Assembly (NCBI RefSeq): GCF_013255915.1
Contig: NZ_CP053896.1
Location: forward strand, 3,720,001 to 3,784,000
Length of the DNA stretch: 64,000 bases
Source: Providencia rettgeri
GTDB taxonomy: Bacteria > Pseudomonadota > Gammaproteobacteria > Enterobacterales > Enterobacteriaceae
Direction: 5' to 3'
The translations under genes and the position numbers were made by a program. Each line of letters opens with the position of its first letter. Positions within the stretch are counted from its first letter, which is position 1. Positions 35,736-45,444 of this stretch are shown piece by piece. The notes below the pieces were generated by a model that saw only the letters and a list, made by a program, of their open reading frames with translations, was not told where the DNA came from and made no database searches.

Positions 35736-38012
35736 TTAATTTTTCAACATCGCAGAAGCGATAGCGACTTGCCCCAATGATAGCCCACCATCTCCCATAG
35801 GAAATTGTTTTGCATATAACACATCGAACTCAGATAGGTTATTCACTAATAGTTCTCGCAATAGTTGGTTATGAATCACACCACCTGACAAAACAATTTT
35901 CTTAGTACCATATTGGTTCGCTGATTTCCTTGCTAGCTCAGCAAAACCTTCCGCTAACGCTACATGAAATGCATGTGCGCGTTGTGGTTTAGGCGCACAG
36001 TACGCCATCCATTGCTGCCAAAATGTATGTAAATCTAATTGTTGACCAACTAACGGCATAGTCACCGGATGTACGCTCACGGGAGATTTCATTGCAATCG
36101 CTTCCAGTTGACAAGCGGCCTCCCCTTCCCAACTAGTTTGTGCCGTACAAATACCTAACGCCGCAGCAACCGCATCAAAAAGCCGCCCAGTAGATGAAGC
36201 CGTTGGGCTATTAATTCCTTTATCAATCGCCTTTTGTAAGCCTTGCCAAGGAAATGACATTAAATAAGCAACGCTCTCTTGCTTTTGCCACTGGGGGACA
36301 AATTGTAAACAATGCGCAAGGAAATTACGCCATGGCTGCCGAGAAGCTAATTCCCCTCCCGGCAGTGCAACTGGGGGCAAGCCTCCCAGGTATTGACTGG
36401 ATTTATAATCCACTAGTAAGCATTCACCTCCCCATAGCCGGTGGTCATCACCATACCCCAAACCATCCAAAGCTAACCCAATGACTTTACTTCCATTTAG
36501 TGGCAAACCATGCTCAGCCATTACCGCTGCGATATGCGCATGATGATGCTGCACTTTTATCAATGGAATTTGTAATCTCTGTGATAACTGTTCGCCGTAG
36601 CGCGTACTCACATAATTAGGATGCATATCAGAAACTATAGCGGTTGGCGTAAAACGATAAATAGATTCAAATAATGCAATCGCAGACTGGTATTGTTCAA
36701 AAATATCCATGTCATCAAGGTCGCCTAGGTGTTGGCTCATTACTGCACTTTTGTCTCGCAATAAACAAAAGGTATTTTTAAGATCAGCCCCTAAAGCCAG
36801 TATTGGTGGGGAATTTTCAAACCCTTTAGGTAAATCAATCGAATCAGGGACATAGCCCCGCGCACGACGGAGCATTTCCGCTTGCCCATCATGATAACGC
36901 ACCAGTGAGTCATCTGCGCGTTGGACAATATCGCGGTTATGAGTGAGGAAAAAATCAGCAATACCCGTTAAATCAGCCAGAGCAGCTTGCTCACTCAATA
37001 CAGGGGGCTTTCCTGATACATTTCCTGACGTCATCACTAATGGACAATTAACTTGTGCCATCAATAGGTGCTGCAACGGATTAGAAGGTAACATAACACC
37101 TATTTCCGCTAGCTTTGGCGCAATATATTGGCTTAATACATGATTTTTCCAATTTTTAATCAACACAATCGGTGCGGCAGGGCTTTTTAATAATGCACAT
37201 AGGCCATCACTAAGCGGCATATTGTGCAACTCTAACCAATTCAGTGATGGAACCATTACCGCAAGTGGCTTAGTTGGGCGGCATTTACGTACGCGCAAAG
37301 CTTCTACCGCCTGATCATTACTCGCATCACAAGCAAGGTGAAAACCCCCGATCCCCTTAATGGCAACAATTTTACCTGCCAATAACTGCTGAGCTGCCAA
37401 GACTAATGCGTTCTCTTTATTTGCAATCGTTTTTCCTGATGGGTCGCACAATTTAATTTCAGGGCCACACACCGCGCACGCATTAGGTTGCGCATGAAAT
37501 CGTCTATCTGCGGGGGATTGATATTCCTCTAAGCAATTAGGACACAAAGGAAAATCGGCCATTGCGGTATTGGGTCTATCATAAGGCATATGACGAATAA
37601 TAGTGAAACGGGGGCCGCAATGCGTACAATTTGTAAACGGGTAATGAAAACGCCGATTTGATAGGGCAAAAAGCTCTTGTTGGCACGCATCACAAGTGGC
37701 AGCATCTGGAATTACTTGCGTGTCCATTTTACCTTCACCACTACGGCGAATAGTAAAGGTATCAGGTAATTTATACCATTGAAAAGGTTGCGATTCAATA
37801 CTTTCTATATGGGCTAATGGCGGACAATGTTGGTACAATAACTGAGTAAATTCAGTGATATCCGAACCAATACATAAACGCACTAGCACCCCTTCACCAT
37901 CATTACAAACATCACCTAATAATTTGCATTGGTGGGCTAACTGCCAAATATAGGGGCGAAACCCCACACCTTGCACTTTCCCTTTGATGCGTAACTGTAT
38001 ACCACTTTTCAC
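35736..38012 (-). CDS. hypF: Carbamoyltransferase HypF
   Basis: A 758-residue multidomain enzyme of normal length. The domains in order are an acylphosphatase-like domain ([19 protein letters not shown], residues about 8-26), two zinc fingers (CDACQQ...CTHC and CPNC...CAVC, about 108-185), a YrdC-like domain (about 200-390) and a Kae1-like domain ([16 protein letters not shown] metal site near 495, [11 protein letters not shown] near the end). It converts carbamoyl phosphate to HypE thiocarboxamide for the CN ligands. It is its own unit, separated from hybO by 608 bp. Confidence 0.97.
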   Translation of the reverse strand: MKSGIQLRIKGKVQGVGFRPYIWQLAHQCKLLGDVCNDGEGVLVRLCIGSDITEFTQLLYQHCPPLAHIESIESQPFQWYKLPDTFTIRRSGEGKMDTQVIPDAATCDACQQELFALSNRRFHYPFTNCTHCGPRFTIIRHMPYDRPNTAMADFPLCPNCLEEYQSPADRRFHAQPNACAVCGPEIKLCDPSGKTIANKENALVLAAQQLLAGKIVAIKGIGGFHLACDASNDQAVEALRVRKCRPTKPLAVMVPSLNWLELHNMPLSDGLCALLKSPAAPIVLIKNWKNHVLSQYIAPKLAEIGVMLPSNPLQHLLMAQVNCPLVMTSGNVSGKPPVLSEQAALADLTGIADFFLTHNRDIVQRADDSLVRYHDGQAEMLRRARGYVPDSIDLPKGFENSPPILALGADLKNTFCLLRDKSAVMSQHLGDLDDMDIFEQYQSAIALFESIYRFTPTAIVSDMHPNYVSTRYGEQLSQRLQIPLIKVQHHHAHIAAVMAEHGLPLNGSKVIGLALDGLGYGDDHRLWGGECLLVDYKSSQYLGGLPPVALPGGELASRQPWRNFLAHCLQFVPQWQKQESVAYLMSFPWQGLQKAIDKGINSPTASSTGRLFDAVAAALGICTAQTSWEGEAACQLEAIAMKSPVSVHPVTMPLVGQQLDLHTFWQQWMAYCAPKPQRAHAFHVALAEGFAELARKSANQYGTKKIVLSGGVIHNQLLRELLVNNLSEFDVLYAKQFPMGDGGLSLGQVAIASAMLKN

Positions 38013-38493
38013 TGAGATATCCTCTTACCACTGTAAGGATATTTTCGCGCTAAAACATAAAAAAAGCTTCACTTGAGATCAAGAAAAGTCGTGGAAGTAC
38101 AATTGACCGATTCATTTTTCAAAAACCGATTCATTAATTAGCAATACAATAATGATTACATTAAAAAATAGTGCCCATTGTTTACTCATTAAGAATTCTA
38201 AACAATCTTAAATATAAACTTAAAATCCAATTTAACTTGAATGCGTAAACAATATAACTTTCTCTATTAAATAATATTAGAATTATAGTTAAATTGAATA
38301 ATTATTTTCAGAACTATTCTCTATTAATTAACATAAATAATCTTCTAAATCATTCACCTAGTCCATAAGAACGATAGTATCCCACCACACATAAACGTAG
38401 AGTTATTCATATGTTAACAATATACCAATACCCTGCAATGAATAAATATTATTCATAAAACTCAATCTATTAATAATATAAAGAGGTGATATT
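38013..38493. other. Divergent intergenic region hypF / MBL hydrolase
   Basis: This 481-bp AT-rich region has no gene. An 11-bp direct repeat (ACCGATTCATT at 38106-38116 and 38125-38135, 19 bp between starts) lies about 95 bp upstream of hypF and could be a regulator site. Nothing else stands out before the AGAGGTG ribosome site at 38482. Confidence 0.45.
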
Positions 38494-39423
38494 TTGAAAC
38501 TAAAACAACTCTTCGTTTCTCTTTCTATCGGTGCTGCGCTATTTGGTGTTAGCCATCTTACTAGTGCAGATGAAATTATTACGCTTGGAACAAAAGGCGG
38601 TCCTTCATTATTAAATGAAAAACGCTTGCCGCAATCGACGGCATTTATCAAGAACGATAAAATATACTTATTTGATGCGGGATACGGAGCAAGTTTGCGA
38701 TTAGTTCAATCAAAAGCCCCATTAAAAAATCTTGATTCTATCTTTATTACCCACCTCCACAGTGATCATGTTGCCGATTACCCAGCCCTACTGTTAAATG
38801 CATGGAACAGTGGTTTAAATCATAATATCGCTGTTTATGGCCCTGTTGGAACGGAAAGTATGACAAAAGGTGTTTGGGATACTTTTAGTCGCGATATTGA
38901 TTTACGCGTTAAAGATGAAGGTAAACCTGATTTGCGCCAAATAGTTACAGCAAAAGATATTCAAGAAGGCCCTGTACTCAAAAATGATGATGTCGACATT
39001 AGTGCCTTATTTGTTCCACACCCACCTTTTAACTCAGACGAAGCTCTCGCTTATAAAATACAATCTGGCGGAAAAACTATCGTTATTACTGGTGATATGA
39101 TTGATAATAGCCAAATTATTGAATTTGCTAAAGATGCTGATTACTTAATTAGTGAAGTCGTCTTAGTCTCTGGTGTGGAAAATTTAGCCAACCGTATCGG
39201 CAACGGTTCAACGCTGGCAAAAGCGATTATTTCTCACCATACAACAGCAGAAGATGTCGGAAAAATAGCCAAGCAAGCGAATGTAAAACACCTTGTCCTA
39301 ACCCACTTAGTCCCCGCGGATGACCCATCGATTACTGATGACGTGTGGATTAATGAAGTAAGAAAACAATACTCAGGCCCAGTAACGGTCAGTAAAGACT
39401 TACAACGTTTTGAAGTGAAATAA
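38494..39423 (+). CDS. Secreted metallo-beta-lactamase-fold hydrolase (RNase Z/type III arylsulfatase-like)
   Basis: A 309-residue protein starting with TTG (38494); no ATG or GTG is suitably placed and an AGAGGTGAT ribosome site supports it. A signal peptide spans residues 1-25. The metal motif THLHSDH gives H87, H89, D91 and H92, with further ligands expected in VVITGDMIDN and the ISHHTTAEDV and VLTHLVP histidines. The fold and motif spacing resemble the RNase Z/AtsA (Pseudoalteromonas-type MBL arylsulfatase) branch. It sits next to a type I arylsulfatase, so sulfate-ester hydrolysis is one possibility; lactonase or phosphodiesterase activity is another. It has its own terminator. Confidence 0.82.
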   Translation: MKLKQLFVSLSIGAALFGVSHLTSADEIITLGTKGGPSLLNEKRLPQSTAFIKNDKIYLFDAGYGASLRLVQSKAPLKNLDSIFITHLHSDHVADYPALLLNAWNSGLNHNIAVYGPVGTESMTKGVWDTFSRDIDLRVKDEGKPDLRQIVTAKDIQEGPVLKNDDVDISALFVPHPPFNSDEALAYKIQSGGKTIVITGDMIDNSQIIEFAKDADYLISEVVLVSGVENLANRIGNGSTLAKAIISHHTTAEDVGKIAKQANVKHLVLTHLVPADDPSITDDVWINEVRKQYSGPVTVSKDLQRFEVK

Positions 39424-39437
39424 GGTATTTCAATAAT

Positions 39438-39466
39438 AAAAAGGTATTGATATTCAATACCTTTTT
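39438..39466. terminator. Intrinsic terminator after the MBL hydrolase gene
   Basis: AAAAAGGTATTGA (39438-39450) pairs with TCAATACCTTTTT (39454-39466) over a 3-nt loop. The A/T runs make it usable from both sides, so it also serves the convergent arylsulfatase gene ending at 39514. Confidence 0.85.
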
Positions 39467-39513
39467 ATATCTATTTATTCAAATATTAGCGTACAGAATA
39501 ATAGCAGTGAAAT

Positions 39514-41328
39514 TTAATCACTAATAAATCCATCTTCCATGCGATTAAAGTTGTAGAAGAATTCAGAAGGGTCTACGACAGCTGGATCGCTATATTTTCT
39601 GGCTTCATCCCACCACAATTGCTGTAATTCTTTCAATTTTTCTGGGTATTTCTGTGCTAAATCTGTTGATTCAGAAAAATCTTCTGCTGTATTAAACAGT
39701 TGCCATTGGTCATCATTGTAGCTGGTGTTATAACGGTGCAATGCGACCGCTCTCCAGTTACCCTGAGTAATAGCTCGCTGACTACGCAATTGAAAATACT
39801 GCACATCACGGGTTTTTGCGTCATCCGAATTTAATGTTTCTAAGAAAGATTTACCGGCCACAGGAATTTGTTTTACGCCATCAACCTCTGTTGCAAATGA
39901 CGTTCCCGCCGCCTCTAAAATTGTAGGGGCAATATCAATAACACTAACATATTGAGAGCGAATACTATTTGGTTGTTGTATATGACTAGGCCATGACACA
40001 ATCAGAGGGGTTCTAACACCACCTAAATAAGGCCACAGTTTATAACGCTTAAAGGGTGTTGCCCCCGCATACGCCCAAGGGCGCTGATATAGCATGTCCG
40101 TTTTTGGTCCACCGGCATCATCAAGGTTATCGTACATTTCTTTAACCGTTGTTTTATCCATATATGCCGTTCTAAAACCACCATTTACCCCGCCTTCTGG
40201 CGCGGCGCCGTTATCTGACAATAAAATAATTAACGTATCATCATATTGGCCTGTTTCTTTCAAGTGGTCGACTAAACGGCCAATTTGTTCATCGGTATGA
40301 GTCATAAAACCAGCATAGGTTTCCATAAACCTTGCATACACTTTTTTCTGCTCAGTATCGAGTGAATCCCAAGCTGCGTCTCCTTTCTCCCTTACCGGTA
40401 AAAGGGTATTTTGTGGAATAATGCCTAACTTCTTCTGTTTTTCAAACCTATCTAAGCGCAGTTGATCCCAGCCTTGATCATATTTGCCATTGTAATTTTT
40501 AATATAAGATTGCGGCACATGATAAGGCGAATGAGCTGCGCCTAAAGCCAAATAAATAAATTTCGGTTGTTCTGATTTCTGATCAATACGCTTAATCGCA
40601 TGGTCGACTAAATCAACCGATAAATGATATTCAGGATGATTAGGCGGGGTAATTTTTTGGTTATTTTCGACTAATGCAGGTTTATATTGGTTGGTATGAC
40701 CGCTTAAAAAACCATAGAAATAATCAAATCCACGCTGTCTTGGCCAAAAGCTCTGATTACGAGCTAAATCATCTTTATAATTTGGTGCCAAATGCCATTT
40801 GCCCAACGCATAAGTATCATAACCTGCAGATTTCAAGGCTTGAGCAATATTTTGTGCATTTTCAGGTATTTCCCCACTCGTTGCTGGCCCTGTACCATGA
40901 GGTGTTTCTTTCGATGGCGCATTCACATTATCCGGTGGCAAATCTTCCATATTGACAGTTTGATTGTTTCGTCCTGTAACGATAGCCGCGCGAGTTGGCG
41001 CACTAATCGCACTTGTATCAAAGCGGTTATAACGCACCCCGGATTCTGCAAGTGCATCAATATTTGGTGTTTTGATCTCTGAACCAAAAGATCCAAAATC
41101 AGCAAAACCAACATCATCAAGCACAATTAAGATCACGTTCGGTGGCTTTATATTCGACGCAGTATTTTCAGCTGCGGCATGTGTAGCAAAAGATGCCGAT
41201 AGCATCAATGCGCCACTTAATGCTGTACTCATACACTGTCTAAGCGGGTTTGGCTTGTGTAGTAATTGTAAAAAATACCGTTTTTTAGTTTTTCTTGTTT
41301 CTTTATTCGACCGCTCTTTATTAGACAT
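39514..41328 (-). CDS. Periplasmic arylsulfatase, serine-type (AtsA-like)
   Basis: A 604-residue type I sulfatase. A long N-terminal region ends in a signal peptide (about residues 33-53, MSTALSGALMLSASFATHAA). The metal site VLDDVG gives D71 and D72. The sulfatase signature S109-A-P111-T-R113 has serine where many have cysteine; this serine must be oxidised to formylglycine by an anaerobic sulfatase-maturating enzyme, and one is encoded at 44186-45364. GKWHL and LSDNGA blocks complete the active site. It is transcribed alone behind a RAT element and terminator (41394-41467), so production should depend on BglG-type antitermination. Klebsiella AtsA, also Ser-type, is the closest known model. 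The natural sulfate ester is unknown. Confidence 0.93.
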   Translation of the reverse strand: MSNKERSNKETRKTKKRYFLQLLHKPNPLRQCMSTALSGALMLSASFATHAAAENTASNIKPPNVILIVLDDVGFADFGSFGSEIKTPNIDALAESGVRYNRFDTSAISAPTRAAIVTGRNNQTVNMEDLPPDNVNAPSKETPHGTGPATSGEIPENAQNIAQALKSAGYDTYALGKWHLAPNYKDDLARNQSFWPRQRGFDYFYGFLSGHTNQYKPALVENNQKITPPNHPEYHLSVDLVDHAIKRIDQKSEQPKFIYLALGAAHSPYHVPQSYIKNYNGKYDQGWDQLRLDRFEKQKKLGIIPQNTLLPVREKGDAAWDSLDTEQKKVYARFMETYAGFMTHTDEQIGRLVDHLKETGQYDDTLIILLSDNGAAPEGGVNGGFRTAYMDKTTVKEMYDNLDDAGGPKTDMLYQRPWAYAGATPFKRYKLWPYLGGVRTPLIVSWPSHIQQPNSIRSQYVSVIDIAPTILEAAGTSFATEVDGVKQIPVAGKSFLETLNSDDAKTRDVQYFQLRSQRAITQGNWRAVALHRYNTSYNDDQWQLFNTAEDFSESTDLAQKYPEKLKELQQLWWDEARKYSDPAVVDPSEFFYNFNRMEDGFISD

Positions 41329-41393
41329 AGTGCCTCACTTATAAAATACGAGTTAGTAAAAAACAACTCACATTCGGATTAAAAGGACAAAAA

Positions 41394-41441
41394 CAAAAAA
41401 ACCTGAGACCTATAACATCCAATGCTATAAGTCTCAGGTTT
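41394..41441 (-). terminator. Conditional terminator in the sulfatase leader
   Basis: On the minus strand, AACCTGAGAC near 41441-41431 pairs with GTCTCAGGTT near 41408-41399, with an imperfect inner stem, followed by seven T (41401-41395). Its 5' arm shares AACC with the RAT at 41437-41467, so the two structures exclude each other. Confidence 0.85.
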
Positions 41442-41467
41442 TTGCCTAGTCAAACTAGTAACACACC
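41437..41467 (-). promoter_or_regulatory. RAT element in front of the arylsulfatase gene
   Basis: A 31-nt element with GTGTGTTACTAG, a CTAG-N5-CTAG stem, GGCAAAAACC at the 3' end and GGT/ACC closing pairs. This is the pattern of BglG/LicT RAT hairpins. It overlaps the following terminator by 4 nt. Confidence 0.85.
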
Positions 41468-41524
41468 CAGAATGCCACTATCTAATCAAAATAAATTAAA
41501 TTCACAATCTATTATTTATATATT

Positions 41525-41540
41525 TGTGAACAGCATCAAA
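41525..41540. promoter_or_regulatory. CRP-like site between sulfatase and porin operons
   Basis: TGTGAACAGCATCAAA fits TGTGA-N6-TCACA with one mismatch. It lies midway between the two divergent RAT leaders, so cAMP-CRP could activate both under carbon limitation. Confidence 0.5.
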
Positions 41541-41716
41541 ACTATTACATCCATTAAATTCTTATAATTAAATAAATTCATAGAGTTGTAATTAATTTAA
41601 CTCATATCTATTTTATTTACTTCAGGAGCTCTATTTATTAAAATCAGTGGTAGCTCACAATTTCAATCATTATATATTGTAATAAAAAATAAACCCGTTT
41701 TAAATATGTAGTAATT

Positions 41717-41747
41717 GGTGTGTTACTAGCTTGACTAGGCAAGAACC
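41717..41747 (+). promoter_or_regulatory. RAT element in front of the porin-surE-anSME operon
   Basis: A 31-nt element differing from the sulfatase RAT at only 2 positions (C for T in the loop, G for A near the 3' end). It keeps the CTAG-N5-CTAG stem and the GGT/ACC closing pairs and overlaps the terminator by AACC. Confidence 0.85.
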
Positions 41748-41797
41748 TGAATTTTTATACGTTTTATCAAATCGTATAAAAATTCAGGTTTTTTTTT
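41744..41797 (+). terminator. Conditional terminator in the porin operon leader
   Basis: A perfect 17-bp stem (41744-41760 with 41774-41790), 13-nt loop, then a run of nine T (41789-41797). It is 66 bp before the porin ORF. It would stop transcription unless the RAT is bound. Confidence 0.9.
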
Positions 41798-41862
41798 GCC
41801 TAATCTTCTTGCTCAGTAACCCAATAAAATTAAAACCATAAAAAGTAACAATTAAAATAATA

Positions 41863-43245
41863 TTGCTAATAATCAAGAATAAAGGTTGGTATATGAAAAA
41901 AGTTAGACTACTAAAATATCTGAAAGGGTCAATGCTCATCCCAATATTATTCTCTTCTATTGTAGATGCTAGAGAATATAAATTTATTGATAGCCTAAGT
42001 AATGAATCGTTAATCAAAGACAGTAAAATGGATTTATTTCTCAGAAATAGATTAAAATATTTAAACGAAAATGAAGTTGGGCCAACCTATATCCATACTG
42101 CATGGGCACAAACGATTGGATTAAATTATCAATCAGGTTTATGGAAAGAAACTCTGGGTTTTGACGTTTCTTATACTTATGTAGCTAAATTAGGAGCCAG
42201 TGATTACTTTGCAAGTAGGGATTTATTATGGAACGATGGTTCTGGATTTAAATCTTCAAATGCTGAAAGCTTCAAAAAATTTAATAAACGTAATATTAAA
42301 TTACAATTAGGTGACGATAAAGAATTAAGCTTTAAAGCTAAATATGGCTGGCAAGCACCGGGGAGATATACTATATTAAAAAACTCTTATGAATCATCGG
42401 AAAATAGCTATTTAGGCTATACAGGTACGTTAAAATATTATGATATCTCAATTGATACATTATATATTGATAGTGTAATGGAGCGAGCTTCCCCTAACAA
42501 AGAAAAGCTACGCAGTAAGAGCAATGAAGCAGTTGAATATATAGCAGCAGGGGGGCTTAATTATAAAACAAAAACCTTAAATGCAACCTACAATTACGGA
42601 TATGCAAAAGATTATATCGATCGCCATTTCATTGATTTTAACTACATGCCACGTTCAGATATTACACTCGGTTTTCGAGCCGTTGGTAATATTCCTCAGG
42701 AAATGTATAAAAATATGCCTTCCTCACGGCAGGCTGCAAATGGCAGCTCATGGGTATATGAAGGTACGGCCAAATGGCAATATGATGCCCTAGGAATGAA
42801 AGTGGGTATTGGGTACACCGATGCCGCTAAAAATGATGGGTCACTCGGTTACTTTGACCGACATCCTGTTAAAAACGTTCGCTGGCGTTTAGACCCAATG
42901 TCTTCCGCAGCCTATCATTATCAACGTGACGGAGAGCTCGCTCTCACAGGATTGATTGACTATAAATATGCTGAAGACTTTTATTCCGCAATACAATTAA
43001 ATTATGGCCAGTTCGATTTTAAAAATAACAAAATTAAAACGGGAGAAATTAACCTTATCAATGCATGGCAACCCAGTGATCCACGGTTAAAAAATTTCAC
43101 AATGTTTACTAAATTAACCAAAGCTTGGTTATATCAAACAGAAGGGAATCGAATACAACCCGCCTTTGATAATAATGGTCATTATATTAAAAGAAATTCC
43201 ATCGCAGTAGATATTATTTTTGACTATAAATTCAATATATTTTAA
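41863..43245 (+). CDS. OprD-like outer-membrane porin
   Basis: The frame opens at 41863, but the second ATG at 41893 (MKKVRLLKYLKGS) with an AGG upstream is the likely start, giving 450 residues with a signal peptide ending near SSIVDA-RE. The mature protein is a beta-barrel with many alternating, aromatic strands and a terminal F (YKFNIF). The order of motifs (LFLRNRLKYLN, GLNYQSGLWKETLGFDVSY, KAKYGWQAPGRY) recalls the OprD/OpdK substrate-specific porins that take up carboxylated or other anionic small molecules. Its place before surE and anSME and behind a RAT suggests it admits a sulfated (anionic) substrate. Confidence 0.8.
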   Translation: MLIIKNKGWYMKKVRLLKYLKGSMLIPILFSSIVDAREYKFIDSLSNESLIKDSKMDLFLRNRLKYLNENEVGPTYIHTAWAQTIGLNYQSGLWKETLGFDVSYTYVAKLGASDYFASRDLLWNDGSGFKSSNAESFKKFNKRNIKLQLGDDKELSFKAKYGWQAPGRYTILKNSYESSENSYLGYTGTLKYYDISIDTLYIDSVMERASPNKEKLRSKSNEAVEYIAAGGLNYKTKTLNATYNYGYAKDYIDRHFIDFNYMPRSDITLGFRAVGNIPQEMYKNMPSSRQAANGSSWVYEGTAKWQYDALGMKVGIGYTDAAKNDGSLGYFDRHPVKNVRWRLDPMSSAAYHYQRDGELALTGLIDYKYAEDFYSAIQLNYGQFDFKNNKIKTGEINLINAWQPSDPRLKNFTMFTKLTKAWLYQTEGNRIQPAFDNNGHYIKRNSIAVDIIFDYKFNIF

Positions 43246-43273
43246 TACCACTAATCATGTGTAGAGATGAAAA

Positions 43274-44155
43274 ATGAAAAAAACTATTTTAGCTGTCAGT
43301 TTACTCGCGCTATTTGGACTTCAAGCCCAAGCATCCACAGAAAAAATGCGAATTTTATTGGTTAATGATGATGGTTGTGATGCATTTGGTATCACTGAAT
43401 TAAAGTCACAATTAGATGCTAAAGGCTATGATGTTTGGCTTGTCGGCCCAGCAACAAATCAAAGTGGAATAGGGACGGCTATTACATTCAAAGCAGGGAA
43501 AGAATTCGATGTTAAAAAAGTCGATGAGCGTACTTATTGTTTTCCTGGTACACCGGCTGATTCTCTCGATTTCGGTTTACAGGGATTATTACGGGAAATA
43601 CCACCAGACCTTGTCATTTCAGGGGTCAACGATGGTCCAAACACCGGAACGTCACAACTTAATTCAGGAACAGTTTCAGCTGCTGCACGTGCTGTACGTC
43701 TTGGCTACCCAGCGATAGCCGCCAGTATTGGCTATATTATGACTGAAGAGGAAATGAAATCTGGCTGGCCAAGTACCCATAAGTATTGGCCTGATTCTGT
43801 TACTTATGTTGTTGAGCTAGTTGATGACCTAAATAAAAATTGGGTTTCAGGGCAAGCCATACTTCCGGCAAAATCAGGGCTCAGTATAAATTATCCCGCT
43901 TTAGCTAAAGATAAAATTAAAGGTATTAAATTTGTGGAGAATGAATATGCCGTATCCCCACAAATTTTATATGAAATAACACCGGAAGGAAAAGCAAAAC
44001 AAATTATTAATCCAGAAGCATTAAAAATAAGAAATGATGATTCTGATACAGGATACCTTGATAAAGGTTACATTACTTATACTATATTTGATGGTAACTG
44101 GAATGCCCCAGATGAAAAAGTTAAAGAGTATCAAAAAATCCTTAATATAAAATAG
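43274..44155 (+). CDS. Secreted SurE-like 5'/3'-nucleotidase or acid phosphatase
   Basis: A 293-residue protein with a signal peptide (MKKTILAVSLLALFGLQAQA). The mature N-terminus ILLVNDDGCDAFGI has the SurE metal pair D32-D33, and SGVNDGPNTGTSQLNSGTVS with GPATNQSGIG provide the other ligands. Cytoplasmic SurE is a nucleotidase of about 250 residues; secreted forms act as periplasmic acid phosphatases. It lies 28 bp after the porin gene and 30 bp before anSME in a sulfatase operon, an unusual context; it might dephosphorylate a sugar or nucleotide released outside. Confidence 0.88.
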   Translation: MKKTILAVSLLALFGLQAQASTEKMRILLVNDDGCDAFGITELKSQLDAKGYDVWLVGPATNQSGIGTAITFKAGKEFDVKKVDERTYCFPGTPADSLDFGLQGLLREIPPDLVISGVNDGPNTGTSQLNSGTVSAAARAVRLGYPAIAASIGYIMTEEEMKSGWPSTHKYWPDSVTYVVELVDDLNKNWVSGQAILPAKSGLSINYPALAKDKIKGIKFVENEYAVSPQILYEITPEGKAKQIINPEALKIRNDDSDTGYLDKGYITYTIFDGNWNAPDEKVKEYQKILNIK

Positions 44156-44185
44156 GATTACAATTCTAATAATAGAGGCATAAGT

Positions 44186-45364
44186 ATGAGCAATACAAAC
44201 CCAAATTTTCAATTGATGGCAAAGCCTTCAGGTTCAGTATGCAATATTGATTGTACTTATTGCTTCTATTTAGAGAAATCGAAACTGTACCCAAATAGAA
44301 AAAATCAATGGCGAATGAGTGACGAGGTTTTAGAACAGTATATTCACACCAATATAGAGCAACAACCTGCTGATGTTGTTGAATTTGTTTGGCAAGGTGG
44401 AGAACCCACTCTCCTCGGGTTAGGCTTCTATAAAAATGCCGTCGCACTGCAGCAAAAATATGCAGGCAAGAAAAAGATTACTAATTCATTTCAAACTAAT
44501 GCACTCAACCTTGATGATGATTGGCGCCAATTTTTTAAAAGGCATCATTTTCTATTAGGGGTGTCAATCGATGGTGACCGTTCTTTTAACGACGAATATC
44601 GTTTAACTCGTTCAGGAAAAAGCACCTTTGACCGCTTACTTGCCAGTATTGAACTGCTTAAAAAATACCAAGTTGATTTTAATACACTAACGGTCGTCAA
44701 TAATTTCAATGTAGATAAGCCGATTGAAATTTATGAATTTTTAAAAAGTATTGGTAGTTATTATATGCAGTTTATTCCTGTCGTTGAACGTCAAGCACAG
44801 CAAGCAACAACGGAGGGGTTATCATTAATTTCCCCTGAATTTAATGGAACAGCAAAGGTCACGGACTGGTCCGTCGATGCAATAAAATATGGCCAATTTC
44901 TTAATGATATTTTTGACCATTGGCAAGAGAACGATATTGGTAAGGTATTTGTCATGAATTTTGAGCAGACCATGAGCCAAAGCCTTGGTTTGCCGAGTAG
45001 CTATGTAACCAGTGAAAGCTGTGGAGCTAATTTAGTTTTAGAAGCAAATGGCGATCTATATTCTTGTGACCACTTTGTTTACCCTGAGAATAAAATCGGC
45101 AATTTAATGGTAGATGCAGTCTCTAATATGTTGAAATCAGATAATCATCAACGCTTTTCATCACTTAAAAAAGAAAAGATTAGCGCAGACTGCCTACCCT
45201 GTGAATTTAAACCGTTATGTCACGGCGGCTGCCCAAAACATCGTTTTTTACTTGATTCAAAAAGGTTACCAAAGAAAAATTATTTTTGTGATTCCTATAA
45301 AATTCACCTTTCTCACTCTTTAGGAAAAATGAAAGCTATTTTAGAAGGATTACAAAAAAACTAA
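44186..45364 (+). CDS. Anaerobic sulfatase-maturating enzyme (radical SAM, AtsB/AslB-like)
   Basis: A 392-residue radical SAM/SPASM protein. The SAM cluster is C19-N-I-D-C23-T-Y-C26 near the N-terminus, with VWQGGEPTLLG for the GGE motif and FQTNAL. C-terminal auxiliary 4Fe-4S ligands are in ESCGANLVLEANGDLYSCDHF and CLPCEFKPLCHGGCPKHR. It oxidises the active serine or cysteine of sulfatases to formylglycine. The Ser-type sulfatase at 39514-41328 is the obvious client. As the last gene of the RAT-controlled operon it would be made together with the porin. Confidence 0.93.
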   Translation: MSNTNPNFQLMAKPSGSVCNIDCTYCFYLEKSKLYPNRKNQWRMSDEVLEQYIHTNIEQQPADVVEFVWQGGEPTLLGLGFYKNAVALQQKYAGKKKITNSFQTNALNLDDDWRQFFKRHHFLLGVSIDGDRSFNDEYRLTRSGKSTFDRLLASIELLKKYQVDFNTLTVVNNFNVDKPIEIYEFLKSIGSYYMQFIPVVERQAQQATTEGLSLISPEFNGTAKVTDWSVDAIKYGQFLNDIFDHWQENDIGKVFVMNFEQTMSQSLGLPSSYVTSESCGANLVLEANGDLYSCDHFVYPENKIGNLMVDAVSNMLKSDNHQRFSSLKKEKISADCLPCEFKPLCHGGCPKHRFLLDSKRLPKKNYFCDSYKIHLSHSLGKMKAILEGLQKN

Positions 45365-45387
45365 TCCCCCCGTTCTATGTATTAGAC

Positions 45388-45418
45388 AAAAAACCCAGTA
45401 AGCGTTACTGGGTTTTTT
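45388..45418. terminator. Bidirectional terminator after the anSME gene
   Basis: A 14-bp stem (45388-45401 with 45405-45418, AAAAAACCCAGTAA type), 3-nt GCG loop and a T-run on the plus strand. It separates the anSME gene from the convergent HAD phosphatase gene. Confidence 0.92.
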
Positions 45419-45444
45419 AACGACTTACTTATCTTTAGGCGCTC

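Larger units (their letters stand above)
41329..41862. other. Divergent sulfatase/porin control region with two RAT-terminators
   Basis: This 534-bp region carries no gene. From left to right it holds terminator and RAT for the sulfatase (41394-41467, minus), a CRP-like site (41525-41540), an AT-rich promoter zone and the RAT plus terminator for the porin operon (41717-41797, plus). The layout is symmetric, so both transcripts start in the middle and each leader ends in a conditional terminator. Confidence 0.75.
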
